From positions 682,001 to 746,000 of the forward strand of contig BQMF02000017.1 in NCBI GenBank assembly GCA_027922465.2: 64,000 nucleotides of DNA, in the 5' to 3' direction. The translations under genes were made by a program, and so were the position numbers. The notes beneath the pieces were generated by a model, which worked only from the letters and a program-made list of their open reading frames with translations, was not told the origin of the DNA and searched no databases. Origin of the DNA: Turritopsis dohrnii (Eukaryota; Cnidaria; Hydrozoa; Anthoathecata; Oceaniidae). Every line of letters starts with the position of its first letter. The stretch's first letter is position 1. This document shows, in pieces, positions 1-13,123 of the stretch.

Positions 1-2250
<2,250 letters not shown>

Positions 2251-2491
2251 CCGAGCGTGCATCTATCGATTGCCTTCCAGGGAGGAGGGATAGTAGATAT
2301 CTCTCCGAAATTCATTGCTTGTGAAAACCTGGCCAAACTTTGTGGGGGAACAAAATTTGTGAGAACCCATGGTTCCTTGTTTGGACGAACAATTTTTGAA
2401 TACCGTAATCACGAGTTGTATATGAAAATAGAGCATTGTAAATTATTATGAAACAAACATAAAAAGATGAAGTGAGCAGGCAGTTTTTATA

Positions 2492-3270
2492 TACCTTATC
2501 GGGGAAAAAAAAGTCGGGGGTAAGTGACTAATTTTTTGGGCTAGTGACTAAAATTTTCCCGGACCAAATTTTCCCCCGACTTTTCAACACCCGTCCAAAA
2601 ATTTCACCCGATTTTTCATTTCCCCGTCCAAAAATTTTCCCCGGTTTTTTTACTCCCGCCCAAAACATTTCCCCGATTTTTCAGTCCCCGACCGAAACTT
2701 TTCCCCGATTTTTGATAATCTCAGGTAGAGTCTATCTATCGATTTTCGACTGGAATTATGACGGTCAAGCAAAGGAAGGGGAATCGAATGAAGTTGAATC
2801 AGTCAATGAGGACGATACAGATTTTTCTGTTACGATTAAGGGAAACAAAATTGATGTCAGTGAAAATAAAATGGATGTCAGTGAAGATATAATTGATGTT
2901 TGTGAAAGCAATATGGATGCCAGTGATGAAAATAATGACGATCAAACCTCAAAAACTGTTATTGTATTAGATTGAACTCTTAATTAGTTATTTTGTAATA
3001 TAATTTTTAGTTCAAATTGAAAGTGTCGACAAAAATTGTGTTCCATTTTCTACTTGTATTGCAAATTTTGGTCAGGGAAAAGTGACTTATTTAGAAATTT
3101 TAATCGGGGAAAAGCGACTAATTTCGAAATTTTAGTCGGGGAAAAGCGACTAATTTCGAAATTTTGGTCGGGGAAAAGTGACTAAAATTTCTCGAGGTGA
3201 CTAAATTTTTCCCCGACCAAAATTTTCCCCGACTAAAATAAATCCCGACTTTTTTTTCCCCGATAAGGTA
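2492..3270. mobile_element. TA-flanked inverted-repeat DNA element (MITE or deletion derivative)
   Basis: A perfect 25-bp terminal inverted repeat (CCTTATCGGGGAAAAAAAAG followed by TCGGG) starts at 2494 and ends at 3268. TA dinucleotides flank it at 2492-2493 and 3269-3270, as expected for Tc1/mariner-type insertion. Both subterminal regions are arrays of a degenerate motif built on GTCGGGGAAAAG.GACTAAT. The centre (about 2723-2975) has an open frame after a splice-acceptor-like CTCAG. It encodes an acidic tail with repeated DVSE units and could be the remnant of an element gene. No transposase domain is visible. Superfamily is inferred from the TA target only. Confidence 0.8.
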
Positions 3271-3978
3271 CCATGAAGAATTTATGCTTTCATTGCTTGA
3301 TGTTACTCCACAAAGCGTCTAAACGACATACGATGCGTGGTCGCCCCTTCCTAGCCAAACGCTAATGAAGCCACGTTATATTTTCATATACATTACAAAT
3401 AAAGTCGAGTCGTGATTCTGTGGTGAGCAGTGAGCTCGCTAGGCTCAGGTTAATTTCAAAAATTTGGAAAAACAGCCTCGGTGATATTAATCCAAAATTC
3501 CCCTCAAACCCATGTTATTACTAGTGTTACCATCTGCCTCAAACCCATGTTATTACAGTGTACAAATCTGAAAATTTCAAGTGGTTCCCATTCTTCTTTT
3601 GGAAAGTTCTTTGAGCATGACATTTTTATACTTTCTACTGAAACCGTAAAAAATAACTACAAAACTGTTGTCACAGCTATGAAATTCAAATTGATAAAAC
3701 CAGTTTGCCAAAAACTTTTTCATCTTGTAAAAAAACAAAGCACAAATCTATGCAAACACAGCCTTGGATTGGTTGATCTTCGAATGTGTTTTTGGAAGTC
3801 ACAAGGCAGACAGGAAACAAGACTTTTACAACCGAAATCACAAAATACTAGAAATTGAGATCTCATGGGCGTGATTGGTCAAACGAAACAAGTGGCAAAG
3901 GTTTCACAAAAGTTGGAGAGTAACTTCATGTAACGTGACATTGATATTAAACTACAAAAATTATTTTCAACAGTAGTG
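3271..3978. other. Intergenic, convergent 3' ends of MCM6 and the F-box gene
   Basis: Contains the likely MCM6 polyadenylation signal AATAAA near 3397. A frame open from 3481 to 3858 begins with a non-ATG codon and resembles no family I know. I see no other feature. Confidence 0.5.
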
Positions 3979-6078
3979 CTAACAAAACTCGATTCTGTTG
4001 TGTTCGATACGACACAATTTGCAATTTTCCTTCAGGAATAGATAAGTTTCAAAACCAAAATCGCACATGCGCAGATCTATATGACGTAATAAGGGACAAT
4101 ATCTTGCTATCTTTCGTAGGCCAGAATCAGTGATTTTTGTGCACTCCTTTACACAAAGTCGCTTTAAGCGCTTACATCGAGTCAAAGCAAACAAACTCTC
4201 GTCAGTGATGTTTAAACACTTTCCGATATCCAGGGATTTTAATTTACGGATACCACGACTAATATTTACTATGCCTGCATCTGTAACAACCTCGCACTCA
4301 TGAAGATTAAAGTGACGCAAGCACTTCAAATATTTCGCTACACTGTATACGCTAGCGTCCGTGATAGCACATTTCGCCAAGCTCAAGTAACGTATTTTTG
4401 TACAATGTTTCGTCAACTGTTCGACACCTGCATCGCTAATGTTGTAACACTCGTTAAGACTAAGTTCTTTTAAATTTCGACAATTCTCCGCCAATGCTTC
4501 GAGACCTTCGTTTGAAATACTGTCACACCGTCTAATGTATAAATATTCGATGAAGGGCGCACATATTGTTAAATACTGCAATGTTTGATCACTGATCGAT
4601 GTGCACTCACTCATGTCAATATAACGCAGCTCGAGGAATGACGCGTGGCGACCGAATTTAATACGTGACTTGCGTAGAATATCGAACTCGATTATACGAT
4701 CACAACCACATACATTGATGTAGGCCATGTTGGGGCAATTTGCGAGGACCGATCCAAGTCCGTGTCCAGTAACCTGTTCGCAACCTTGAAGTTCGATAGA
4801 CCTAAGTTCTGGACAGCGCTTGGCTATTAAAAGCAAGCCTTGGTCAGTTAATTGAACGCAGCAATTTAATTGGATGCTCTTGATTTCTAGACATGCGTAT
4901 GGTGATGAAAATGCTAGTCTTTGCAACAACAAGTTTATGACGTCATCAATGTTACGTTTGAAGTTGGTTATAGAAATTGTAGACCAAAGCTCTGACGAAA
5001 GATACAACTGATACCAACGCCGACAAACCGAGGATGCCCGACACAAGATTGTTGTCGGCAGATAAGAGAATATTTTGATAAGTAAGTCAGCTTTCAGGTA
5101 TGAGTTAATGTTGCCATGGTGTTTCCTTGGCAGTTCTACACATTCTGCTTGGTGCTGGTCAATTTCGAAAGAAACCGATCGGAATTGATCATGCTCCGGA
5201 TTATCAATTTTAGAGACAAATCCCGAAATCATCTTTTGCCTTACAAATTTCGTTCGGTTTGCGCGTCGAATATTACTACCATCACTTTGCTTTGTTCCAG
5301 TTATTTCACTTGCATCTGAAAAACTCCTGTCACTAAATGTAAGTGAAGCAGATGAGCTCTGCGGTGATCGGCTGCCACATGATGTTGGGGAGTGTTCATG
5401 TTCATCGAACTGGAAATTACCAACTTCATCTGGCAATTGGATGGATTGAAGTTCTTCTGTTATGCGCGACTTTGAGCGTCGATATTTCCCACTAACCCGT
5501 TTTACTTGTTTTCTCATCTCGTCAAATCGGAATATACCGGTAAAATGTTCGTCTTCCCAGTTGTCGTCGTCAAGATGTCGAGAGGAAGCAGCGAAAGCGG
5601 CGTTTAAAAACGTTTGATTTTCGTTAAACGTCAGATTATCCCTTAGACACACGATGTTTGATTGGCATTTCCTTAACTTCGTTTTGGCTGGCACAGAAAA
5701 ATTTTCATCCACATCAACCGATGTTAACTTATTAGTTGATTTGTGTTGTATTTTCCAGGAAGGTTTTTTATTTCTCCAACCTATCAGATATTCTTCCGGT
5801 TCCTGCCTCGTTTTAACGTAATGTGATGAATCTGTATCGTGATAACTGAAAGAGTGGTTTCCCGTCTCGACGAGCTTTGAATAATCGATTCTCTGTTGAT
5901 TGTTATTCTGTTTCAACAATTCTTCGATGTAAGTTTGATTTTCAGGTATGATTTGCCGTTTGACGGTTCGATCGGTGATGATCGGGTAGTCGTGTGTTGG
6001 TGTGGATGGAACAGAACTGCTACTTCGGTAAACGGTTGTTTTGCGATCACCTTTTTCGTATGTGATCACACTTTCCAT
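3979..6078 (-). CDS. FBXL7-like F-box and leucine-rich-repeat protein
   Basis: A single uninterrupted frame of 699 residues with an ATG at 6078. Residues 1-320 are polar and low in recognisable domains, with Ser-rich stretches near 232-260. An F-box lies at about 326-366 (LLIKIFSYLPTTILCRASSV, then CRRWYQLYLSSELW). From about 395 to the end runs a chain of cysteine-containing LRRs of the AMN1/FBXL type (pattern L..L.L..C..I.D.GL). The C-terminus CRIEHNRIEFC parallels the end of vertebrate FBXL7 (CVIEH....F), which is why I favour that subfamily. The N-terminal region is much longer than in vertebrate FBXL7. Family role: substrate receptor of an SCF ubiquitin ligase, F-box binding SKP1. Upstream, a splice-acceptor-like TTATTTTAG near 6105 suggests a 5' UTR intron. 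Convergent with MCM6. The exact orthology is less certain than the family. Confidence 0.92.
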   Translation of the reverse strand: MESVITYEKGDRKTTVYRSSSSVPSTPTHDYPIITDRTVKRQIIPENQTYIEELLKQNNNQQRIDYSKLVETGNHSFSYHDTDSSHYVKTRQEPEEYLIGWRNKKPSWKIQHKSTNKLTSVDVDENFSVPAKTKLRKCQSNIVCLRDNLTFNENQTFLNAAFAASSRHLDDDNWEDEHFTGIFRFDEMRKQVKRVSGKYRRSKSRITEELQSIQLPDEVGNFQFDEHEHSPTSCGSRSPQSSSASLTFSDRSFSDASEITGTKQSDGSNIRRANRTKFVRQKMISGFVSKIDNPEHDQFRSVSFEIDQHQAECVELPRKHHGNINSYLKADLLIKIFSYLPTTILCRASSVCRRWYQLYLSSELWSTISITNFKRNIDDVINLLLQRLAFSSPYACLEIKSIQLNCCVQLTDQGLLLIAKRCPELRSIELQGCEQVTGHGLGSVLANCPNMAYINVCGCDRIIEFDILRKSRIKFGRHASFLELRYIDMSECTSISDQTLQYLTICAPFIEYLYIRRCDSISNEGLEALAENCRNLKELSLNECYNISDAGVEQLTKHCTKIRYLSLAKCAITDASVYSVAKYLKCLRHFNLHECEVVTDAGIVNISRGIRKLKSLDIGKCLNITDESLFALTRCKRLKRLCVKECTKITDSGLRKIARYCPLLRHIDLRMCDFGFETYLFLKENCKLCRIEHNRIEFC

Positions 6079-6255
6079 CGACGAATTCGACCATTTTTTC
6101 TCTAAAATAATTAGGAAAGTGAATTACATTATTGACGTGCGTCTGCATCTAATATCTTCCGTGATAAATGAAACTTGCAGTGTCAAACAAGAAAACATTG
6201 CTTAAAAGTTTCTTAAATCCATCCATCAATCAAAAGTTGAAAGTTTCTCAAATGT

Positions 6256-6415
6256 GACGTCACCTTAGTTATGATTGACACTTTCTCGAATTTCAAAATT
6301 TAGGTGAAAGAAACTGTTCATGTGAACGTCGGTAAATGATTCGAAAGAAAACTTTTGTTAAAATTTCTTGAAAAAGAAACAAATCAGTATGACGACACAA
6401 ATCAGTATGACGTCA
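6256..6415. promoter_or_regulatory. Two full cAMP-response-element palindromes upstream of the FBXL7-like gene
   Basis: TGACGTCA occurs at 6256-6263 and 6408-6415, 180-340 bp upstream of the FBXL7-like start codon. The second is the right half of a direct repeat ACAAATCAGTATGACG with 19-bp period (the left copy has GACGACA instead of GACGTCA). Function as CREB/ATF sites is inference from the motif. Confidence 0.35.
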
Positions 6416-6592
6416 CAAAGCAGGCTTTTTGAAAAATGAGGTTTCGTAGAAAATATAGTTTTAACAACCAGCTTGACATCCCTACGAAATGACAGAAATC
6501 TAGACTTCGTGTGTAGACATGCGCATTAACACTTATAACCTTTGGAACATCATTTTCTTTCGATATCTTATTAAGATCAATTGATGTTGTCG

Positions 6593-6654
6593 GCTAGTTG
6601 AATGTTTCGACGCCATCTTGTGTCAGCTAGTTGAATGTTTCGACGCCATCTTGT
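6593..6654. repeat. 33-bp tandem duplication
   Basis: Two copies of a 29-base identical segment beginning GCTAGTTGAATGTTTCGACG start at 6593 and 6626. It lies in the intergenic interval between amphiphysin and the FBXL7-like gene. Confidence 0.85.
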
Positions 6655-6655
6655 A

Positions 6656-7982
6656 GACGGTTCCATAGAGAAATAAATTTCAACCTCGATTTCATGAATA
6701 TGTGTTCATGCGCATCTCCACACACGAACTATATCAGTGCTAAGCCCCTTATCAAATCTATGCCATTCACATGTTGATTACAAACGTGGCTGTTGCTACG
6801 AAAAACTAAAGTGATGTAAGCATGTAAGAATTCGATGAAACAGAATCTTCAACTTTCCTTTCATTCTTAACAGGTTAAACGATCAGCAATATTTTTTAGT
6901 ATGCGATTTGAAAAGTGAAACTTCCAACATAGGAAATTGCAAAACTTTCATCGAGAAATATTTTGAAAGATGACAAACCACTTGTAACAGACATTCAGAA
7001 ACCGGAACGACCATATAACAATAAAAACAAAACACAAAAAACCTTGTCAACATTTTTGTCGAGCAAATTTCAAATAACATGCTTCTCAAAAAAAAATTTA
7101 ACGCACAGTTCACCTTTTCTCTCCGTCCTTGTAAACTTCAACATTTCGATAAAATGATGAACTATAGTCGAAAAAAATTAAAACCCGAAATTTGATTGAA
7201 GTCATTTAGTTAACTCGTGTGATACATTTTTGTTTTACTAAGCATATCAAGTTCCAACAATAACTATTCTTTAGTTAAGTATTTCTGTTGACATGTTTAA
7301 GTTGTGTTGAGTTGTATAAAGAGGACTTTTCACAGTTAAATAAGAGCGTTGTATGTTTTTGTTTATGAAAAACCCTTCTGTAATCATCTTAAGCAGGCAT
7401 GAACTTATGAAGGATACATATACAACGACGTAGTTTAAAGTAGATTTTAGAAGCATGAAAAAAAAAATCCGAAATAAAAGCTAAAACGTACTTTAGTTAG
7501 TTGACAAAGTGCAGTAACAACCATTATACATCGTGGCAAAAGATACGTAGATACAGGGAAAGTAGGAAAATTGAACAGTTCTTTGATGAAGTGGTAAATA
7601 TTTCTTTCACTTAAATAATTTCGAGCAATTTTGAAATAAGAAAAACACAAACAAAAACAACAACAAAAAACCCAAAAAAAATCGAATTGAAAATAGATAC
7701 AAATGAAATTCTATAATATAACAATATATATGAAGTCAACAATATTCTTTAAAAATTTCATAAAGTTGAGAATTTGTAACAGTAGAAGAAAAAAATTCCA
7801 CAAATGCATACGAAATAGCCACGAAGACAAACTGCGCAACATAGCACTCATTCCACAACAGTTTATAAGAAGTGAAGATACCCACTTCCTTCCTGCATGA
7901 TAACACCCACGAAGACACGCCATTCGTCAACTTCGATTTCCATAATGGCTTCATTGTTCAGAGTCCCAAAAAGCGTATGACA
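6656..7982. other. Intergenic, no gene seen
   Basis: AT-rich sequence between the amphiphysin 3' end and the FBXL7-like 5' region. Short open frames on both strands have no recognisable domains. An AATAAA on the minus strand (7988-7983) lies three bases after the amphiphysin stop codon and probably serves as its polyadenylation signal. Confidence 0.5.
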
Positions 7983-7990
7983 TTTATTTG

Positions 7991-10900
7991 CTATGAAATC
8001 TTCCTTGTGAAGTTTTCGGGAAACACCCCTACTAATCCGCTTGAATCTAGAACTCCCATCAGCCAGCCGTCATCCTGAAAGTCGGCAAGTGTTGTTAACA
8101 GCATATTTTCGCAGTACTGACAAACAAAGAGTTGTTACCTGTTCCTCTGGATCATCGTAAGGTATAACATGGATGATTTCGCCTTTATCAAACGATAATT
8201 CATCTTCATCTTCTGGAGTGTACTGGTGTGTTGCCTGAACCTGCACAATCGAAAATCGCTTACTCACTGACAAATATAACTAACACACATATGCTTGTGT
8301 GGGCATATAACTTAATGCAATAAATAATAACGAGAAGTTGTAACGACATTATCTACGGATATTTCGTCCAACCTCTGTGGACATTATCAACGTATGAAAA
8401 TTTACAGCGCAAAAGTTCACCTAATTCTATACAAAACTACATACACATAATGACGTTACCATGACAACTATAATATATAGATCTCACTTTGGAAACGATA
8501 TGTAGATGATACGTTTGCATTTGTAAAATCGCATGAAGTACATAATGTCCTTTCTGAACTTAATAAATTTCATCAAAACATCAAGTTCACGATGGAGATG
8601 GAAACAGATTTTGCCATTCCGTTTCTGGATGTTAAAATAAAACGTCTAACTGATGGGAACTTTCAAACAGAAGTATATCGAAAACCGACTAGTAATGATA
8701 TATACATGCATTGGCACTCGTTTGCTCCAAAAATGTGGAAAAACGGCACATTGCGATGCTTGATACAGCGAGCTTATACTGTAAGCTCTAACAAGAAAGT
8801 TCTAGAAATTGAATGGAATCATTTAAAAAACGTGTTTACTCAGATTAATGGGTATCCATACAAAGTTGTAAAACGAGTCATGATGGAAGAACACCAAAAA
8901 GTTAAAACACAACCGCAACAACCAACTGTGCAAGAATCTGAAGAGACGCCCCAAGTGATATCTCCCGTAATGGTTCTTCCATACAAGGAAAGGCAAGGAG
9001 TAAATTCAGTTCGTAGATTGAACCGAACAATAGACAGTATTTTACCAAATAATGTCAAATTAAGAACACTGTACAAATGTACCAGACTTTCATCTAAATT
9101 TTCGTTGAAAGACAAATCTGAGAAACATCACAAAAACGATATTGTCTACAAGTATCAGTGTCCAGATAAGAATTGTACTGAACGTTACATCGGTGAAACT
9201 GGAAGACGACTCTCTGAACGCATAATCGACCATCAGAAACGTGACAAAAACTCTCATATATACCAACATACAGAGAGGACTGGACACGAACGGGCCTCGT
9301 CAGATAACTTCACTAGTTTAAAAGAAAACTGTGGAGGATATAGAAGTCGAAAGATTTGTGAAGCGTTATATATTAGAGATGACAAACCGTCATTGAACAA
9401 GCAAGAACAATCTGTGAAATTGACTTTATTTAATTAACTATCAGCAGCAAGGGGAGAGACATTTGTATCTCTAGCGACTACGTTACCCTTACTAGTCATT
9501 TAGGCCGTTCCTGGTGACTAGGTTGTGTCGTGATTTATGTTATATGTAGTTTGTTGGGTTTTTTTTGTGTTACGTACTTTGTTGATAAGGGAATTATTAC
9601 CGTAATTATTCCTTTATTTATGTGTCTATATATTATAGTTGTCATGGTAACGTCATTATGTGTATGTAACTTTGTATAGAATTAGGTGAACTTTTGCGCT
9701 GTAAATTTTCATACGTTGATAATGTCCACAGAGGTTGGACGAAATATCCGTAGATAATGTCGTTACAACTTCTCGTTATTATTTATTGCATAACTAACAC
9801 ACAACTAAAATATTCGTTCAACTATTCTCGAATGTTAGATGTGAAGCGTTCAAGCTTACTTTATACAAACAGGAGGGAACGGTCAAGCTGCACTGATCGC
9901 TACCAGTCTTCGTGTTCTTATAAGCTATGACGTTAGATTGCACTTCTGCGCCGTCTGCAATGTTATTATCTTCTTTCAACGTTTCATTTTCGGTTTTGTC
10001 GCTTGTTTCAGAATTGGTTTCTGGCGTATATTCTTGGGCGTTTTGAAACTCCTAGAAAGGTGGATGGCGTTATAGTAACATTACATTATATTTATACAGT
10101 TAATGGGGATTAAAAAATACCTGCTGAGAAGTGTTATCAGATGATTTATTGGAAGTATGTTCGACGGAGGAAGTCTTGCTAGGAGGCGGTTTTGGTCTAC
10201 CAGGTGGCGTTGAAGCAGAACTAGCTTTGGAAGGTGGAGTCACACTGTTCACGTCATTACCTGGTGTAGGATGTAGCTTTGGTGGTGGTGGTCGAGGAGC
10301 TGGTCGTGACGGTTGGACTGGTACAGTGCTTTCGTCATTATCGCTCACAGAGTGTTCAGCATTATGGAGACGTTCTTTAGAATCTTCATCTGGTGGCGAA
10401 TCGACAAAATCTTGATTGGAATTGTCAAGTTGGTTAGAATTCGTTTTAGTGTCTATAGGTTCTGATACAGTAGAGTCGGGGACAGCGACATCGTAAAATT
10501 GCGCCAGGTTACCACCAGATAACTTGGAATCATTTTCTTCTTTTTCACTGGAATTTCCAGTAGTTTCCCTGAACAAAACCAATCCATCAATCGCACTGAC
10601 TCCTAATCACAATCTGAATAATTTTAATACAGACACAAAGTAGTCTTACATCCCAGCAGAAAAAGGTTTTCGTGTACTGTATGTACCAGCGGAAAAGTCT
10701 TTTATCAACTGATCCATAAGATCATTTAACGAATGTTTATTCTAGATAAAAATGCCAGATGATTACTTTGAAATGAACTGTTTCACTAGACCGTATCTAT
10801 CTGAGATTAAGTCTTATTAAGTCTTACATTAGAGGCTTCTCTGTGAAACACTTCTTCGAGGGTGAATATGCTTTGAAAACATGACACATAGAAGCCGATA

Positions 10901-12833
10901 CGACTGAAGCAAAAGAAACAAATGTTAAAAAGAAAACATTCACAATAGCAAACACGGCTTCTCTTACCCATCATAAACACGGCTTCTCTTACCTATCATA
11001 AAGGGCCGGCAACTCTTCATATAATTCCGAAGTCAAATCGATGAATACATCTTTCGCTTTTTGATATTCTTCCTCAGCCTGCATATTTCAATCGAGTCAT
11101 CAGTACCAAGACAGAATTCAATTTTCAACATGACAGTTACTAAACTCCTTTTACCTGATTAAGCTTTTTCGCATCACTAGACTTTGTTGCACCTTTGGCT
11201 CTTAGAGTCTAAAATAGAAATGAAAGTCATAATTCCACAAAAAACATCAACAAAATTCATAAAAATATGCCTTAAAAAGACATGTCTAAGAATTATTTTG
11301 GTGTGACAGTAGCGTGGATACTTACGTCAACAGCATGTCGAGAGTGGTCATAATCAACCAGTTTTCTTGACCTTTTATGGATTTTATTCTATGAAAATGT
11401 GAAAGTTCTTATGAAAATATCTGAAGCTGATGTTTCACTTGACAATCGTCATCTTGATTCAAAACACTGTCTGGGTAATCAAAATGGCAGCTTTTTGGGT
11501 TGTTTGTAAAACATTCTCAATAACAATATGAAACGTTTTTTTGAATTTTCAGACAAAATAATACCTTGACTTCTGCAAAAGGCTTTTGATAGGATGTTAA
11601 CGGTTCCAGCACTTCATCTGTTAATCTTCTACTCAAACAAGTCCAATTTGAGTCGGCTTCCTAAACAACAAGAACACTAACTTTGTTTAGTAAAGTTGAT
11701 TAGGTCAGCATGTATTCGCATATATGTCTGGATTGGTATGCTACAGATTTCATGTCTACAACTACTGAATTATCAACGTACAAATTTGAAAGTGCTTTGA
11801 TATTATCAATGTACAAATTTGAAAGTGCTTTGATATATAACTTTGATCATTCCCAGGTAGAAATGTGACAGCAAAAGTGAACTTTCATCATAATAAGGAA
11901 AACATACTTGAAACCGATGAATGATGGAATCTTTGCCAGTCCATTCATTGTCATAAACATCCTTTACTGCCTCACCAAAAGTGGAAGCAGCAACTTGCAT
12001 AGCTAAAGTGTGATTGAAAGATGAGAAAAAGCAAACAAATCAAAAATGAAATGAAACAGTGTCATAGCTTGCCCAACCACTTCAGTACATAGGTAAGATG
12101 TGCCGTTGAAAGTGGATGATACAGCTTAATAACTTAAGAAAAAAGTTTTAAAAAGTCAGAAGAACTCAAGCAACCTAGAACCTGAATGGTATACCAGTCT
12201 GCTCAATGAGCAGTTTCCTTTAAAAACTAATCATCCTTTGAGTGTTGTGTATGTAAGTAGCAACCTGAACAGCCTCAATGGTCAAACATAATGAGTTTGC
12301 ACAGTAAGGAAAACATGAACATCACAGCTGTTTTTCGAGATTTCTTGCTAACTCAATATAAATAAATAAAATGCAATGAAATAAAAACATTTGAAGATGG
12401 AAATCATTAATTAAAAAAAAAGCCCACCTGTAATACATCTTAAGTAATTTTTTAATTCTGCTGTCAATCGAGCTGCAGCAGCTTGTTGCTTTTGGAAGTT
12501 TGCTACGAACTCATCAAAGACTTCATCTTTTGTTTCATCACCCTTCCCCACACGTTGCTTGAGCTAAAACAATGTCATTCAACATTAACAGTATATCCTT
12601 GGACTGGACATGTAGAAGAGCTGCTGCCAGTGATTCTCATATCTCCACTTCTTACTGTTGTTTCATAGTCTCATAAGTAAACATATAATATAAAAAACAG
12701 CAATTAAAAAACTATTTCAAACCTTGGTGGTTGTACGGCGAGCTTTTTTAGTGGTGTATGTGGCTGTTCTCGCCAGCAATCCTTTTTCATTGCTATGTTT
12801 TTCATTGCCATGTTTTTCATGCTTCTCAGACAT
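7991..12833 (-). CDS. Amphiphysin/BIN1: N-BAR and SH3 protein
   Basis: Membrane-curvature protein of endocytosis and tubule formation. Thirteen exons join in phase to 544 residues: 12833-12723, 12563-12428, 12002-11908, 11660-11565, 11388-11326, 11208-11155, 11078-10993, 10903-10828, 10741-10650, 10568-10121, 10051-9860, 8240-8139 and 8074-7991. The BAR domain covers about residues 20-240; [34 protein letters not shown] and [10 protein letters not shown] are close to BIN1. Exon 10 carries a Pro-rich stretch ([22 protein letters not shown]). The last about 60 residues form an SH3 domain ([34 protein letters not shown]). The N-terminus [13 protein letters not shown] is His/Lys-rich and unlike vertebrate forms. 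Amphiphysin and BIN1 are vertebrate paralogues, so I leave the symbol blank. A Penelope-like insertion sits in the intron 8241-9859, and the donor of exon 7 is tandemly duplicated. Confidence 0.95.
8276..9803 (+). mobile_element. Penelope-like retroelement, 5'-truncated, with inverted terminal copies
   Basis: Flanked by a perfect 14-bp target duplication ATAACTAACACACA (8276-8289 and 9790-9803). A 166-bp arm at 8315-8480 is the reverse complement of 9626-9791, with 2 mismatches by eye. Between the arms is the C-terminal part of a reverse transcriptase plus a GIY-YIG endonuclease. Inverted partial terminal copies (pLTRs) around a 5'-truncated body are a known insertion form of Penelope-like elements. 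The near-identity of the arms and the intact duplication indicate a recent insertion. It lies in an amphiphysin intron, antisense to that gene. Confidence 0.92.
8481..9437 (+). pseudogene. Penelope-like RT C-terminus and GIY-YIG endonuclease (truncated ORF)
   Basis: Open without stops from the arm junction (8481) to TAA at 9435-9437. It opens at the RT catalytic motif [13 protein letters not shown], continues through FLDVKIKRL and [16 protein letters not shown], and then through a linker to a C-terminal GIY-YIG-type domain ([30 protein letters not shown]). The first ATG is at 8592, after the YVDD motif, so the fragment cannot make an active RT. Fingers and most of the palm (RT motifs 1-4) are missing. 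The linker contains a Gln/Pro/Glu-rich piece near 8890-8960. In intact elements the enzyme copies RNA at a nicked target, with the endonuclease making the nick. Confidence 0.93.
10950..10999. repeat. 25-bp tandem duplication containing a splice donor
   Basis: Units at 10950-10974 and 10975-10999 differ at one base. On the minus strand each contains a good donor: GATAG/GTAAGA (used in the model, exon end 10993) and GATGG/GTAAGA (would end the exon at 10968). Confidence 0.85.
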
Positions 12834-12887
12834 TTCAAGTTAAGTGAAATAATAATCTTCAAAAAAGTTCATATATGTTTGTATGGT

Positions 12888-12900
12888 CTGAAAAGATATC
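12888..12900 (-). promoter_or_regulatory. Splice-acceptor-like site 54 nt before the amphiphysin ATG
   Basis: Minus-strand GATATCTTTTCAG ends at 12888. It could be the acceptor of a 5' UTR intron or a spliced-leader acceptor. The second is suggested only by the very short gap to the upstream gene on the same strand. Confidence 0.4.
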
Positions 12901-12962
12901 AAAGATTTGAATACATGGTAGTTTCTAACACTGGTAGACATTCAACACACTGTAAATTACTT

Positions 12963-13123
12963 TTATAGTGACTGAGCATCCAGCATTAATTTCAGAGAAA
13001 GACTATCTTTAATAAAATCAATTTCTTCATATTCCTCCATAAATTCTACTGGCTGCATCCCCGGTGGTACTGCTACCAGCCGGTTCCCCCGTGAAGTCTT
13101 CAGATGTTTCGGGGTTAATATGG
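12963..13123 (-). CDS. Terminal exon of an unrecognised conserved-looking protein
   Basis: After a clear acceptor (TTACCCAG/CC) the frame runs 52 codons to TAA at 12965-12963. The peptide looks like real protein: ILTPKHLKTSRGNRLVAVPP, GMQPVEFMEEYEEIDFIKDS, then LSLKLMLDAQSL. I do not recognise the family. The second half is an acidic, probably helical segment. The entry phase is 2, so at least one more exon lies at higher coordinates, and I could not find it. The stop codon is only 130 bp from the amphiphysin start on the same strand, with no AATAAA between them that I can see. The exon could also be the 3' end of a gene whose transcript continues into amphiphysin. Confidence 0.6.

Noticed and set aside
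3481..3858. Plus-strand frame of 125 codons downstream of MCM6
   Set aside because: No ATG at the start, no domain, biased to Lys/Ser/Thr as expected in AT-rich noncoding DNA; not called as a gene.
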